DNA of 49,185 bases from Oscillibacter sp. (GCA_003539495.1 DPPB01000006.1:1-49185), one strand, 5' to 3'. Shown: positions 1-8,711, counted from the first letter of the stretch. Numbers and translations are program-made. The notes: generated from the letters alone by a model not told the origin.

Positions 1-21
1 TCCCAGCTGAGCTATACCCCC
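1..21 (-). tRNA. tRNA-Ala, 5' end only (cut by window edge)
   Basis: Read on the minus strand, this is the 5' acceptor strand and start of the D arm of a tRNA (GGGGGTATAGCTCAGCTGGG), the usual start of clostridial tRNA-Ala. The anticodon lies outside the window, so Ala is inferred from the acceptor sequence and Ile or another GGGGG tRNA is not excluded. Confidence 0.75.
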
Positions 22-117
22 AAGTCATATTTGCCCCGCAGCCCTCCGGCTGCCGACTTGCTTAGTATAGTATACTCTTGAGCATTTGTCAACACTTTTT
101 TCACAAAACTTCGCTTT

Positions 118-933
118 TTATTTTCGTACCTGTCCCAGCTGATAGAACGCCACGGCGCTGGCCGCCGCCACGTTCAGCGAGTCCACTCCGTGGGCCATAG
201 GGATGCATACGGTATAGTCGCAGCTCTCAATGCTGCCATCCGCCAGGCCGTCCCCCTCGGTGCCCAAGGCAATAGCCAGCCGCTCCGCCGCCAACAGGCG
301 CGGATCATCCAGCCGCAGGGAATCCTCCCGCAGGGCCATTGCCGCCGTTTGAAAGCCCAACTGATGCATTTTGCCCGTCCAGCTGCCATCTGGCAGATAG
401 GTCCAGGGAATCTGAAACACCGTTCCCATGCTCACCCGGGTACAGCGCCGGTACAGCGGATCGCTGCACTCCGGCGTCAAGAGCACCGCGTCCATGCCCA
501 ACGCCGCCGCCGAGCGGAAGATCGCCCCCACATTGGTGGGGTTCATCACCCGCTCCAGTACCGCCACACGCCGGGCGCCGGCACAAACCTGCTCTGCCTT
601 CGGCAGCTCCCTGCGCTTCATGGCGCACAGCATCCCCCGGGTCAGATGAAAGCCCGTCATCTGCGCCAGCACAACCTCCTCCGCTGTGAAAACCGGCACT
701 GGGCCGCAGCGCTCCAGCAGCTCCTTCCCCTGGCTCTCCACATGGCGACGCTCCATCAGAAACGAAATGGGCTCGTAACCGGCCGCCAGCGCCCGGCCGA
801 TGACCTTGGGGCTCTCGGCGATGAAGATCCCCTTCTCCGCGCACTCCCAGTTAGCCAGCTGGTTTTCCCGAAGCCGGGCAAAAATATCCAGTTCCGGCGC
901 AGAAAAATCCGTGATTTCCCGAATATCCGCCAT
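118..933 (-). CDS. TrmH/SpoU-family RNA 2'-O-methyltransferase
   Basis: A 271-residue SAM-dependent RNA ribose methyltransferase of the SPOUT fold. The C-terminal half has the three family motifs: NPTNVGAIFRSAAALG (about residues 130-145), ALGTEGDGL, and the knot-forming IPMAHGVDSLNVAAASAVA near the end. The N-terminal region resembles the substrate-binding part of TrmH/RlmB-type enzymes. I chose the ATG at 933 because GGAGGAG lies 6-9 bases upstream; an in-frame TTG 18 bases further up would sit ahead of that site. It lies 26 bp behind mntP and probably shares its transcript. The exact target, a tRNA or rRNA position, cannot be told from sequence. Confidence 0.9.
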   Translation of the reverse strand: MADIREITDFSAPELDIFARLRENQLANWECAEKGIFIAESPKVIGRALAAGYEPISFLMERRHVESQGKELLERCGPVPVFTAEEVVLAQMTGFHLTRGMLCAMKRRELPKAEQVCAGARRVAVLERVMNPTNVGAIFRSAAALGMDAVLLTPECSDPLYRRCTRVSMGTVFQIPWTYLPDGSWTGKMHQLGFQTAAMALREDSLRLDDPRLLAAERLAIALGTEGDGLADGSIESCDYTVCIPMAHGVDSLNVAAASAVAFYQLGQVRK

Positions 934-959
934 GCCCTTCTCCTCCGTCAAAAATTGTT

Positions 960-1541
960 TCAGAAATTGATAACACCCAGATGCTCCAGTAGGATCTTCA
1001 GACCCATGAGGATCAGAATGATGCCTCCGGCCACCTCTGCCTTGCTCTTATATTTCAGGCCGAAGATATTGCCCACCTTCAAGCCCAAAGCCGACAGGCA
1101 GAAGGTGGTGCAGCCGATGAGTCCCACGGCGCCGAAAATGTCCACATCCGGCAGCAGTGCAAAGGTAATGCCCACCGCCAGGGCGTCAATACTGGTGGCC
1201 ACCGCCAGCATAAGCATAGCCTTGAAGCCGAAGGATCCGCTCTCCGCCTGTCCCTCTCTCTCCTCATCCCGGGACAGGCCCTCCTTGAGCATGTTCCCGC
1301 CGATCAGGCACAGCAGCACAAAAGCCACCCAGTGGTCCACCGAGGTGATGTACCTTTCAAAGGTAGTGCCCAGCAGATACCCCACCATGGGCATCAGTGC
1401 CTGAAAGCCGCCGAACCAAAGGCCCACCGCCAGGTAGTGCTTCCACCTCAGCTTTTGCACGGACAAGCCCTTGCAGATAGCCACCGCGAAGGCGTCCATA
1501 GATAGGCCCACCGCAATGAGCAGTAACTCAATAAACCCCAT
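960..1541 (-). CDS. mntP: Manganese efflux pump MntP
   Basis: A 193-residue inner-membrane protein of the MntP (YebN) family, which exports Mn2+ and protects against manganese excess. Six hydrophobic segments are visible. The two repeat halves carry the conserved aspartates in GLSMDAFAVAICKG (N-terminal) and ATSIDALAVGITFALL (central), typical of the family. Length is normal. The start ATG is preceded by GAGGGAGAAG. A yybP-ykoY manganese riboswitch is common before mntP, but I do not see its conserved core in the roughly 55-nt leader. The first gene of a two-gene unit with the downstream RNA methyltransferase. Confidence 0.95.
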   Translation of the reverse strand: MGFIELLLIAVGLSMDAFAVAICKGLSVQKLRWKHYLAVGLWFGGFQALMPMVGYLLGTTFERYITSVDHWVAFVLLCLIGGNMLKEGLSRDEEREGQAESGSFGFKAMLMLAVATSIDALAVGITFALLPDVDIFGAVGLIGCTTFCLSALGLKVGNIFGLKYKSKAEVAGGIILILMGLKILLEHLGVINF

Positions 1542-1600
1542 TCTTCTCCCTCACCGTCGCGCCGGAGTGCACCCGCGCTCCGTTAGAATATTATTCGGGT

Positions 1601-1629
1601 ATTATCCCATATCTGTGCCATTCTGTCAA
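1601..1629 (-). promoter_or_regulatory. Promoter of mntP
   Basis: On the minus strand TTGACA (1629-1624), a 17-bp spacer and GATAAT (1606-1601) preceded by TGG, an extended -10. Transcription would start near 1594, giving a leader of about 55 nt. Confidence 0.7.
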
Positions 1630-1650
1630 TCATTTTTCACCAGTGTATAG

Positions 1651-1682
1651 GTAAAAGAGAGAGCCGCTCCTGCGGCTCTCTC
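1651..1682 (-). terminator. Intrinsic terminator of the PBP gene
   Basis: An 11-bp perfect stem (arms 1657-1667 and 1672-1682, loop of 4) followed on the minus strand by TTTTAC. It lies 18 bp past the PBP stop codon. Confidence 0.8.
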
Positions 1683-1699
1683 CGATTTCATCTCATATT

Positions 1700-4294
1700 T
1701 CATCGCGTGAACAGGCTTCTTTCTCCCCGCACACTGAAAACATCTTCATCCTCCGGTTCTTCCTCCGGCTCATCCTCCGGTTTCTTTTCCGGGTCTTTTG
1801 TCGGCTTTTCATTGGGTTTTTGCGCTGCGCCGCCGTGGACGGGGCAATCCCCCTCCGACAGAACCTGCAGCCGATAAGCGTCATCCGGCACCTTAATGTC
1901 AAATATCGTATCTCGTGCATAGTCCAAAACGGCCACCTGCATTACAGAGGATGCCGGGCAGCTGGCGGTAGCAATATGCTTCCCGTCCTTGCAGTAGGAC
2001 ACCATCTTGTGCATGGTGCAGCTCTGGGTGGGTGCGGTATCCGCTGCCACCTGCACCGTCTTGACCCGGCTGCCCCGAAAATCTGCCGCGCAGGCCTCCG
2101 TAGCCAGCAGGCCGCTGTCGGCACACACTGTTACATTCACCAGACCGTCGCAGCTGTGGAAGCCGGGGTCCTCCAGCCCCTCATGAATCCGGCTCATGAC
2201 TCTCTTGAACATAGCCGAGCATGGGTTGGTGTCGGAATACACCACCTCATTAGATTTATATCCGCTCCAGGCCGCCGCGCAGTAGTAGGGCGTAAAGCCC
2301 GCGAAGTAGCGGTCTCTTGCATCATCGGTGGTACCGGTCTTGCCGCCGATGGACATACCGGAGAAGTACGCACCGCCGCCGGAGCCGCGGCGCACAACAT
2401 CCTGCAGGATGCTGCGCATCAGGTAAGCCGTGGTCTTCTTCATGGCCACATGGGACTCCGTGTTATTATCGATAATAACATTGCCCTTGGAGTCCTCCAC
2501 CCGCGAATAGGTCCTGGGGGTGGTGTAGATACCATCGTTTACAAAGGCGCTGTAGGCCGCAGCCATTTCCAGGGTAGTCACTCCGTTTTCAAATCCGCCC
2601 AGAGCCATGTTGCCCACCTGCTGAGAATCGGTCTCCGTCAGGGTGGTAAAGCCCAGCTTCTCGGTCATGAATTTATAAGAATTGTAGGTGCCGTACATCA
2701 GATTTGTCCGCACGGCGCAGGTATTCAGGGATTGCACAACGGCCTCGCGCATGCTGGTCAGACCGCTGTAAACCCTGGTGACGTTTCTGGGCCAGGCGCT
2801 GCCGTTAAGGTCAATGGGATAGTCGTCAATGATGGCGGCCGCCGTAATGGTGCCATTGTCCAGTGCCGGGGCATAGGTGCTGACAGGCTTGGCCGCCGAG
2901 CCGCAGGGCCGCACCTCCGTAGCCCAGTTCCAGGCCCGGTCCGCAGTCTTTACGCCCGTGCCGCCCACCATGGCTACCACATCACCGGTATACGGATCCA
3001 TCACCGTCATGGCGATTTGCAGGGGCTGGTCGTAGGAGTCGGTCTGCTCCTGATACTCCGTGGTCTCAAACTCCTCCTCGGCGATCTTCTGGTACGCCAG
3101 GTTCTGGGTGGTGTAAATCTTGTAGCCGCCGCTGTACACCATACCAACAGCCCTCTCATAGGCGCTGATGACCTTGCCCTCGCTGTCGGGCTTGCTGTCC
3201 TGCAGGTCATAGATCTCCACGAATTTCCTCGCCACATCCTCGATCACCTGGTCGGTGAAATAGGAGTTGTTGGCCTTTGTCACCTTTTCGCCGGTCTCCT
3301 CCTCGACGGTCGGTGCCACATAGCCCTCCACCTGTTGGCCAAGGCAGTTATAGCCGTTGGTAAAGACCACCTCCTCGTTGCAGGCGGCCTCATAGTCCGC
3401 CTTCTCCTTGATCATGCCCTGCTTGTACATATTCTCCAGCACCAGCAGCTGGCGGCTGCGGTTGTTCTCCAGGGTCCAATCGCTGATGAGCGGGTCATAG
3501 CGGGAGGGATTGTTGGTAATGGCGATGAGGCTGGCGCACTCCGCCACGGACAGGTCCTGAGCATCCTTGCCGAAATACATCCGGGACGCCGTCTGCGCAC
3601 CGTAGCAGGACTCGCCGAAATACACCGTATTGAGATAGGTGTCGAGAATCACGTCCTTGTCGTACTGCTTTTCCAGCTGCAGCGCCCGGTAGATCTCCGT
3701 CACCTTGCGTTTGACGGTGGTCTCGTCGTTGCCGGTGATGTTCTTGATAAGCTGCTGGGTGATGGTAGACCCGCCCTGTACGCCGCTGCCGGTGATGGTG
3801 CTGAGCACAGCCCGGGCGGTGCCCTTCCAATCCACGCCCTTGTGCTTGTAAAAGCGCTTGTCCTCGATGGCCACCGCCGCATCCCGCAGGCTCTGAGGGA
3901 TTTGGTCGCTTGTAAGGAGGATGCGGTTCTCGCCGTCATACAGGGTCTGATACAGCTTGTATTCCCCCGTGTCGGAATCCTTGGCGTACATCTCGGTGGC
4001 CAGGGACAGGTCATAGGCGGCCAAATCCACCTCCACCTTGTTCTTCATAGTGCGGTTAATGTACATGGAGAACAGAATGGAGAAAAAGATTATCGTCAGC
4101 AGCAGCACCGCAAAGATGGTCCCCACAATGAACCACGCCTTGCGCCGCCTGGCCTGTACCTCCCGGGGGGATCTCTTGGTATGGCCCTCTCCCTGGATCT
4201 TGTGCAGCTGATTCTCAGCGGATTTTTTTATTTTTTCGGCGCTCTGCTTCAGCTCGTTTCCCAGGCGATGTTCGCTTCGCTTGTGTTGGCTCAT
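1700..4294 (-). CDS. Class A penicillin-binding protein (PBP1a-type transglycosylase/transpeptidase)
   Basis: An 864-residue bifunctional peptidoglycan synthase. A basic cytoplasmic tail (about residues 1-50) precedes one membrane anchor (about 55-80). The GT51 glycosyltransferase domain has EDKRFYKHKGVDW with the catalytic Glu near residue 142, then GGSTITQQLIKN. The transpeptidase domain has its acyl-ester serine in GSAAKP (near 465; this replaces the common GSTFKP but keeps SxxK), SLN, and the KTGT motif near 651. The C-terminus is an acidic Pro/Glu-rich tail. The ATG is preceded by AGGAAGG. Family and domain order are clear; which of PbpA, PonA or PBP1a it corresponds to is not. Confidence 0.95.
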   Translation of the reverse strand: MSQHKRSEHRLGNELKQSAEKIKKSAENQLHKIQGEGHTKRSPREVQARRRKAWFIVGTIFAVLLLTIIFFSILFSMYINRTMKNKVEVDLAAYDLSLATEMYAKDSDTGEYKLYQTLYDGENRILLTSDQIPQSLRDAAVAIEDKRFYKHKGVDWKGTARAVLSTITGSGVQGGSTITQQLIKNITGNDETTVKRKVTEIYRALQLEKQYDKDVILDTYLNTVYFGESCYGAQTASRMYFGKDAQDLSVAECASLIAITNNPSRYDPLISDWTLENNRSRQLLVLENMYKQGMIKEKADYEAACNEEVVFTNGYNCLGQQVEGYVAPTVEEETGEKVTKANNSYFTDQVIEDVARKFVEIYDLQDSKPDSEGKVISAYERAVGMVYSGGYKIYTTQNLAYQKIAEEEFETTEYQEQTDSYDQPLQIAMTVMDPYTGDVVAMVGGTGVKTADRAWNWATEVRPCGSAAKPVSTYAPALDNGTITAAAIIDDYPIDLNGSAWPRNVTRVYSGLTSMREAVVQSLNTCAVRTNLMYGTYNSYKFMTEKLGFTTLTETDSQQVGNMALGGFENGVTTLEMAAAYSAFVNDGIYTTPRTYSRVEDSKGNVIIDNNTESHVAMKKTTAYLMRSILQDVVRRGSGGGAYFSGMSIGGKTGTTDDARDRYFAGFTPYYCAAAWSGYKSNEVVYSDTNPCSAMFKRVMSRIHEGLEDPGFHSCDGLVNVTVCADSGLLATEACAADFRGSRVKTVQVAADTAPTQSCTMHKMVSYCKDGKHIATASCPASSVMQVAVLDYARDTIFDIKVPDDAYRLQVLSEGDCPVHGGAAQKPNEKPTKDPEKKPEDEPEEEPEDEDVFSVRGERSLFTR

Positions 4295-4381
4295 AACGGG
4301 GCACCTTCCTTTCTTTCGGAATTTTTGTGTATTCTTTTAAATTCAAATCATTTTAATACCATCCATCAGCAAGGGCAAACG

Positions 4382-4425
4382 ATGGTAAAAACCCACTATA
4401 AATTTTATTTTACCATGGCTGTCAA
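4382..4425 (-). promoter_or_regulatory. Candidate promoter of the PBP gene with a flanking inverted repeat
   Basis: On the minus strand TTGACA (4425-4420), 17 bp, then TTTATA (4402-4397). The -10 region lies between the arms of a perfect inverted repeat, ATGGTAAAA (4382-4390) and TTTTACCAT (4408-4416). The repeat could be an operator or form a hairpin in the leader. Confidence 0.5.
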
Positions 4426-4543
4426 CCTGGAATAAAGAACTTTTTTGTTTAAAATATGCGATTATACTTGCAAATCACATAATTACAATTATTTTTTACA
4501 CGTTAAATGTTTCTGATTTGCCATTTTTTGTCTGAAACCGTTC

Positions 4544-4572
4544 TTGCAATCCGGAGCAAAATACATTATAGT
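4544..4572 (+). promoter_or_regulatory. Promoter of the DUF1292 gene
   Basis: TTGCAA (4544-4549), 17 bp, TATAGT (4567-4572). The gene starts 32 bp downstream. Confidence 0.65.
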
Positions 4573-4604
4573 GTTTCCTATCATAAGCAAGGAGGTATTC
4601 CCCT

Positions 4605-4892
4605 ATGAGCGACGAATTCGGCCCCAATTTTATCACCATTACCGACGAGGACGGCAACGACATCGAGCTGGAATATGTGGACGCCCTGGAGCATAACGGT
4701 GTGACCTATATGGCCTTTTTCCCCACAGCAGACACGGAGGAGGAAGCAGAGAGCGCCCAGGATTTTGGCCTGGTGATTCTAAAGTCCGTAATGGAAAACG
4801 GCGAGGAGCTGCTGGCCACCCCCGATACCGATGAGGAATTGAACGAGGTCTTTGACCTGTTCACTCAGCAGCTTTTGGAGGACGAGGAATAA
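4605..4892 (+). CDS. DUF1292 domain protein
   Basis: A 95-residue acidic soluble protein. The N-terminal pattern ITITDEDGNDIELEYVDAL and a following beta-rich segment (VTYMAFFP) match the DUF1292 family of small clostridial proteins, whose function is unknown. The C-terminus is strongly acidic. The start is well supported by AAGGAGG eight bases upstream. It stands alone with its own promoter and no obvious partner; in other clostridia members often lie near ruvX and alaS, which are not here. Confidence 0.85.
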   Translation: MSDEFGPNFITITDEDGNDIELEYVDALEHNGVTYMAFFPTADTEEEAESAQDFGLVILKSVMENGEELLATPDTDEELNEVFDLFTQQLLEDEE

Positions 4893-5107
4893 ATCTGGCA
4901 TTCATTCCCCTGTCATTCCGAGGGAGCGCAGCGACCGTGGGAATCCGCTCTTTCGGCCCTGATCCGCTTCAAAATATTGGATTTTATCGATTTGGATGCG
5001 GATTGCCGCAGCCAGTGTGCGCACCGGCTTCGCAATGGCAGCTTTTCCCCGCCCCTGAAATTTCCTGACCATTCCGCCGAAAACCCCTTTCTTTTTCCCG
5101 GGGCATA

Positions 5108-5344
5108 TGCTACAATAAGCTTGCCGGCGGCCCCTGGCCTCCGACCGATCCCGTCCGGTGGGCAGCAGTCTGTTTATCCTCACATTTTGTTATAGGGGAT
5201 GTCGGATCAATATGTGAACTGCAGGCCTCCCGGCTGCCGTCTGCGGCTGGAAGTTGGAAGCAACGAAGCATGTTGGAGACAACCCACCTGCTGATTCGGT
5301 GCAGGTTATAACTTGGCTGCTGCCCCCTGGGCGGGATCTTTTTT
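5108..5344 (+). ncRNA. ssrS: Probable 6S RNA
   Basis: An extended -10 (TGCTACAAT, 5108-5116) precedes a structured, non-coding stretch of about 200 nt. The ends pair: 5147-5170 with 5315-5338, 23 of 24 positions counting G-U, followed directly by TTTTTT as in an intrinsic terminator. Inside are a long interrupted arm (for example TCACAT/ATGTGA, 5180-5215) and a short hairpin on the 3' side (ACCTGC/GCAGGT, about 5286-5305). A closed terminal helix, large internal bubble, 3'-side bubble hairpin and about 195-nt length are the 6S RNA plan. 6S RNA binds RNA polymerase with the main sigma factor. The identification rests on architecture; I could not run a covariance model. Confidence 0.6.
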
Positions 5345-5356
5345 GCAAGCCCTGCA

Positions 5357-5386
5357 GGGGCGGACGATTCTGTCCGCTCCTTTTTT
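5357..5386 (+). terminator. Intrinsic terminator downstream of the 6S-like RNA
   Basis: A 9-bp stem (5357-5365 with 5372-5380, one G-U, loop of 6) followed by TTTTTT. It may back up the U-tract that ends the RNA at 5344. Confidence 0.75.
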
Positions 5387-5533
5387 ATTTTTCATAGGTG
5401 CCGGCAGCCGCCCGCCGGCGGCACCCTATCGATTCTTGCCCGCCGGCGTCACCGCCGTTACGCACAGTGCCATCACGGCAGGGCAAGCGGTCCCTGCCCT
5501 ACACTACTTTTTCTCCCACTTTTCTTTTTTCTC

Positions 5534-5562
5534 TTGCAAAAGCAGTGCAAAGCCTATATAAT
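5534..5562 (+). promoter_or_regulatory. Promoter of the PrsA-like gene
   Basis: TTGCAA (5534-5539), 17 bp, perfect TATAAT (5557-5562). The leader to the ATG at 5627 is about 58 nt. Confidence 0.75.
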
Positions 5563-5626
5563 GACAGGGAATGTTACTCCTATTTGTCCAAATGATATAT
5601 CACCAAACGAGAGGAATGAACCATCC

Positions 5627-7177
5627 ATGAGTGCATCCAGAGAAAAAAAGAACCGCCAGGCCTTTGCCGCCAGCGGTGCTGCAGACCCCAAGGCCATCCG
5701 TGCCGCGGAGGAAAAGGCCAAGCAGCGCAAGTCTACGCTGCTCTATGGCGCCGTTGCCGTGGCTTTCGTAGTGGTAGCCGTTTTGGTCCTGCTGTGGAAC
5801 TCCAATGTGATTCAGCGCGGCAAGACCGCCCTGACCATCGGGGACGAGAATTATTCCGCCGCTCAGGTGCAGTACAGCTACTACGCTGCTTATACCGAGG
5901 TCCGTTCCTCCAATTATTATAGCTATATGGGTATTGACACCAGTAAGAGCCTGGCCGGCCAGACCATGTCCGATACGGCCAAAGCCCTTTTGGGTGTCAC
6001 CGGTGAGGGCATCACCTGGGATAAGTACCTGCTTAACAAGGCGAAGTCTAACCTGGCGTCCAGCCAATCCCTGCTGGCCGCCGCCGAAAAGGACGGCTTC
6101 ACTTGGACGGACGATATGCAGGCCGACTATGACGATCTTATCAAGACCTTCAAGGAAGCCGCCAAAAAGGCCGGTTACTCCTATAAGAATTATATCAAGG
6201 CCATGTACGGCACCTTGGTGACCCCGGGTGTTTTCGAGGAAATGTCCAAGAATTCCGTTCTGCTCTCCGCCTTCCAGAACAATCATCTCAATAGCCTGAA
6301 CTATACCGATGAGCAGATCGAGCAGTATTACCAGGATAACCAATCCACCTTCCATGTTGCCGCCTATGACTATATCCGCTTCAGCGGCACCACCTCCGCC
6401 ACCAAGGATGAAAACGGCAACACCGTAGACGCCACCCAGGAGCAGATGGACGCTGCCATTGCCGCCGCCAAGGATGGCGCTGACGCCGCTCTGACCCGCT
6501 TCCAAAACGGCGAAAGCCTGGAGGCTATCGCCAAGGACTATGACATCGCCTCCTATTCCTCCGTCACCGACGGCGCCAACAAGGGCGACACTCTTTCCGC
6601 CTGGGCCTTTGACGCGGCCCGCACCGTCGGAGAGACCGCCGTGCTGAACGATGGCACCAACTACTATGTGGTGCAGTTCCACAGCGTCGGCCGCCAGGAG
6701 TATAACACTGTAGACGTGCGCCACATCCTGATTCGGGTGGATAGCTCCACCCTGGACTCCAAGTCCGACTCCTATAAGCAGGACCTGGCCGACCTGAAGA
6801 GCCAGAAGAAGGCTGAGGCGGAAAAGGTCTATCAGGAGTGGAAGGACGGCGCCGCCACCGAGGCCTCCTTTGCGGAGCTGGCTGACAAGTATTCCGCCGA
6901 TTCTCCCAAGGGCGGTCTGTATGAGCAGGTCTATAAGGGTCAGATGGTTACCGCCTTCAATGACTGGTGCTTTGACGCCGCCCGCAAGGCCGGCGATACC
7001 GACATCGTGGAAACCAGCTACGGCTATCACATCATATACTTTATAGGCCAGGATCTCCCCTATTGGCAGGTTCGCGTCACCAACACCATGAAAAACAACG
7101 CCATGAACACGTGGCTGGAATCCCTGCAGCAGGACTACACCATCACGGAAGGCTCCGGCATGAAGTATGTGGGCTGA
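5627..7177 (+). CDS. Membrane-anchored parvulin-type peptidyl-prolyl isomerase (PrsA/SurA-like)
   Basis: A 516-residue extracytoplasmic folding factor. A short charged N-terminus is followed by a membrane segment (about residues 37-60) with no lipobox, so the protein is tethered by a helix rather than lipidated as in Bacillus PrsA. The region up to about 250 is a SurA/PrsA-like helical chaperone domain. A degenerate parvulin-like unit follows (about 245-355), and a better conserved rotamase domain starts at VDVRHILIRVD (about 361) and ends with SYGYHIIYFIG (about 475). The ATG at 5627 is preceded by GAGAGGAATG. The upstream in-frame ORF extension lies over the promoter and is not coding. Likely role: folding of exported proteins at the membrane surface. 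Confidence 0.88.
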   Translation: MSASREKKNRQAFAASGAADPKAIRAAEEKAKQRKSTLLYGAVAVAFVVVAVLVLLWNSNVIQRGKTALTIGDENYSAAQVQYSYYAAYTEVRSSNYYSYMGIDTSKSLAGQTMSDTAKALLGVTGEGITWDKYLLNKAKSNLASSQSLLAAAEKDGFTWTDDMQADYDDLIKTFKEAAKKAGYSYKNYIKAMYGTLVTPGVFEEMSKNSVLLSAFQNNHLNSLNYTDEQIEQYYQDNQSTFHVAAYDYIRFSGTTSATKDENGNTVDATQEQMDAAIAAAKDGADAALTRFQNGESLEAIAKDYDIASYSSVTDGANKGDTLSAWAFDAARTVGETAVLNDGTNYYVVQFHSVGRQEYNTVDVRHILIRVDSSTLDSKSDSYKQDLADLKSQKKAEAEKVYQEWKDGAATEASFAELADKYSADSPKGGLYEQVYKGQMVTAFNDWCFDAARKAGDTDIVETSYGYHIIYFIGQDLPYWQVRVTNTMKNNAMNTWLESLQQDYTITEGSGMKYVG

Positions 7178-7227
7178 TTTTCCTCAATTTATTCCCGCAG
7201 CCCCGACAAGATTTTTTTGAAAGCTGA

Positions 7228-7263
7228 GCAGGCCGGCGATTTGCTTCGCCGGCCTGCTTTTTT
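7228..7263 (+). terminator. Intrinsic terminator after the PrsA-like gene
   Basis: A perfect 12-bp stem (7228-7239 with 7246-7257, loop of 6) followed by TTTTTT (7258-7263). It ends only 11 bp before the tcdA start, so tcdA must be expressed by read-through or by a promoter inside this region. Confidence 0.9.
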
Positions 7264-7274
7264 GAGGTTTTACT

Positions 7275-7997
7275 ATGCATGATATTTTTCTGCGCACCCG
7301 CATGATCCTGGGCGATGCCGCCATGGAGTCCCTGGCGGGCAGCCATGTGGCGGTATTCGGTCTGGGCGGCGTGGGCAGCTATGCCGTGGAGACTCTGGCT
7401 CGCTCCGGTGTAGGCCAGCTGACCCTTGTGGACCGGGATACCGTTAGTCCCTCCAATATCAACCGCCAGCTCTATGCCCTGCATTCCACCATCGGCCAGC
7501 CCAAGGTGGAGGCGGCCGCCCGGCGCTGCCTGGACATCAATCCCGCCCTCCGCATTCATACCATTTACAAGACCTATGATGCCGAGCATCGAGAGGAATT
7601 TTTCGCCGCCCCATACGATTTTATCATCGATGCCATTGATTTAGTCTCCTGCAAGCTGGACCTGATCTCCCAAGCCCAAGGCCGGGGCATCCCCATCATC
7701 AGCGCCCTGGGCACCGGCAACAAACTGGACCCCACCCGCCTGTGCATTTCGGACATTTCCAAGACCTCCGGCTGTCCCCTGGCCCGGGTCATGCGCCGGG
7801 AGCTGAAGGCCCAGGGCATCCGCCATCTGCCGGTGGTCTTCAGCCCTGAGGAGGCCGCCGAGATCCGCCAGCTGGATACCCCCGACCCCGGCCGCCGCAG
7901 TGTCCCGGCCAGTGTGGCCTGGGTACCATCCTGCGCAGGGCTCATGCTGGGTGGCTATGTGGTGCAGGAGCTGTGCAAAAAGGAGGTGGAGCAATGA
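7275..7997 (+). CDS. tcdA: tRNA threonylcarbamoyladenosine dehydratase (ThiF/E1-like)
   Basis: A 240-residue E1-like enzyme that activates and cyclises t6A37 of tRNAs to ct6A using ATP. The adenylate-binding Rossmann motif VFGLGGVGSYAVE is at about residues 30-42, followed by LVDRDTVSPSNINRQ, the signature of the ThiF/MoeB/TcdA group, and DAIDLVSCKLDL. Length is slightly shorter than E. coli TcdA (268). Clostridial genomes often annotate it as CsdL/YgdL. The stop codon overlaps the next start (ATGA at 7994), so the two genes are translationally coupled. Confidence 0.92.
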   Translation: MHDIFLRTRMILGDAAMESLAGSHVAVFGLGGVGSYAVETLARSGVGQLTLVDRDTVSPSNINRQLYALHSTIGQPKVEAAARRCLDINPALRIHTIYKTYDAEHREEFFAAPYDFIIDAIDLVSCKLDLISQAQGRGIPIISALGTGNKLDPTRLCISDISKTSGCPLARVMRRELKAQGIRHLPVVFSPEEAAEIRQLDTPDPGRRSVPASVAWVPSCAGLMLGGYVVQELCKKEVEQ

Positions 7998-8671
7998 TTC
8001 TATTAGGTGCGGCGGTCAATGGGGCCGCCATCGCAGCCGGTGGCTTTGTGGGCCTGTTTGCAGGCAGATTCCTGCCGGATCGGCTGCAAAAAACGCTGAT
8101 GTGCGCTTTGGCCCTTGTGGTCATCGGCATTGCCGTTCCCGGCATTGATGACTCGCAAAAGCCCCTGGTCCCCATTCTCTCCATGGTGCTGGGGACCCTG
8201 CTGGGCGAGCTTTTGGACCTGGACAGTGCGGTGATCCGCCTGGGCGATTGGCTGCAGCGGAAAACCGGCGGCAGGGGGCGGTTCACCGACGGCTTTGTCA
8301 ACGGTACCATGGTCTTTGCCGTGGGGGCCATGGCCATTATGGGTGCGCTGAACAGCGGCCTGCAGGGGGACCATACCATTCTCTTTTCCAAATCGGTCAT
8401 CGACGGCATCTCTGCCCTGATCTTTGCCTCTACCTTGGGTGTGGGTGTACTCTGCTCCGCCGTGCCGGTATTTTTGTGGGAAGGGCTCATCGCCCTTTCG
8501 GCTTCCCTGCTCGCACCCCTGCTGGGCACGGATGTCATTGCGGAGATCAACTCCATCGGCTCCCTGCTCCTTTTGGCCATCAGCCTGAATATGCTGGGCC
8601 TTACCAAGATCCGCTTGATGAACCTGGTGCCGGCCATGCTTTTCCCCATTCTGCTGTGCAGATTCTTATGA
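7994..8671 (+). CDS. DUF554 membrane protein (YdfK-like)
   Basis: A 225-residue integral membrane protein of the DUF554 family, with six or seven hydrophobic segments. The family pattern is clear: GAAVNGAAIAAGGFVGL at the N-terminus, VLGTLLGELLDLD, and the central FTDGFVNGTMVFAVGAMAI. Function is unknown; related proteins are sometimes called putative transporters. The start ATG is chosen over an earlier in-frame codon because AAGGAGGTGGAGCA lies directly upstream. It overlaps tcdA by four bases. Confidence 0.9.
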   Translation: MILLGAAVNGAAIAAGGFVGLFAGRFLPDRLQKTLMCALALVVIGIAVPGIDDSQKPLVPILSMVLGTLLGELLDLDSAVIRLGDWLQRKTGGRGRFTDGFVNGTMVFAVGAMAIMGALNSGLQGDHTILFSKSVIDGISALIFASTLGVGVLCSAVPVFLWEGLIALSASLLAPLLGTDVIAEINSIGSLLLLAISLNMLGLTKIRLMNLVPAMLFPILLCRFL

Positions 8672-8675
8672 GAAA

Positions 8676-8711
8676 ATAAGGGTAGTCCCTCGGGGACTAC
8701 CCTTATCTTTT
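8676..8711. terminator. Bidirectional terminator between convergent genes
   Basis: A perfect 14-bp stem (8676-8689 with 8693-8706) flanked by T-rich sequence on the plus side (CTTTTTT) and by A-rich sequence on the other (AAAA at 8673-8676, TTTT when read on the minus strand). It serves the DUF554 gene and the convergent FNT gene. Confidence 0.85.

Noticed and set aside
1542..1600. A yybP-ykoY manganese riboswitch before mntP
   Set aside because: The leader is only about 55 nt and lacks the conserved aptamer core.
1820..4435. An 871-codon open frame on the plus strand opposite the PBP gene
   Set aside because: It is a GC-driven antisense frame: His/Gly/Leu/Val-rich with no domain, no start site, and it covers a gene with all catalytic motifs.
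4902..5183. A 93-codon minus-strand frame ending in a GFPRSLRSLGMTGE-like peptide
   Set aside because: This peptide comes from translating a common intergenic repeat (CATTCCGAGGGAGCGCAGCG); the frame also overlaps the promoter of the 6S-like RNA.
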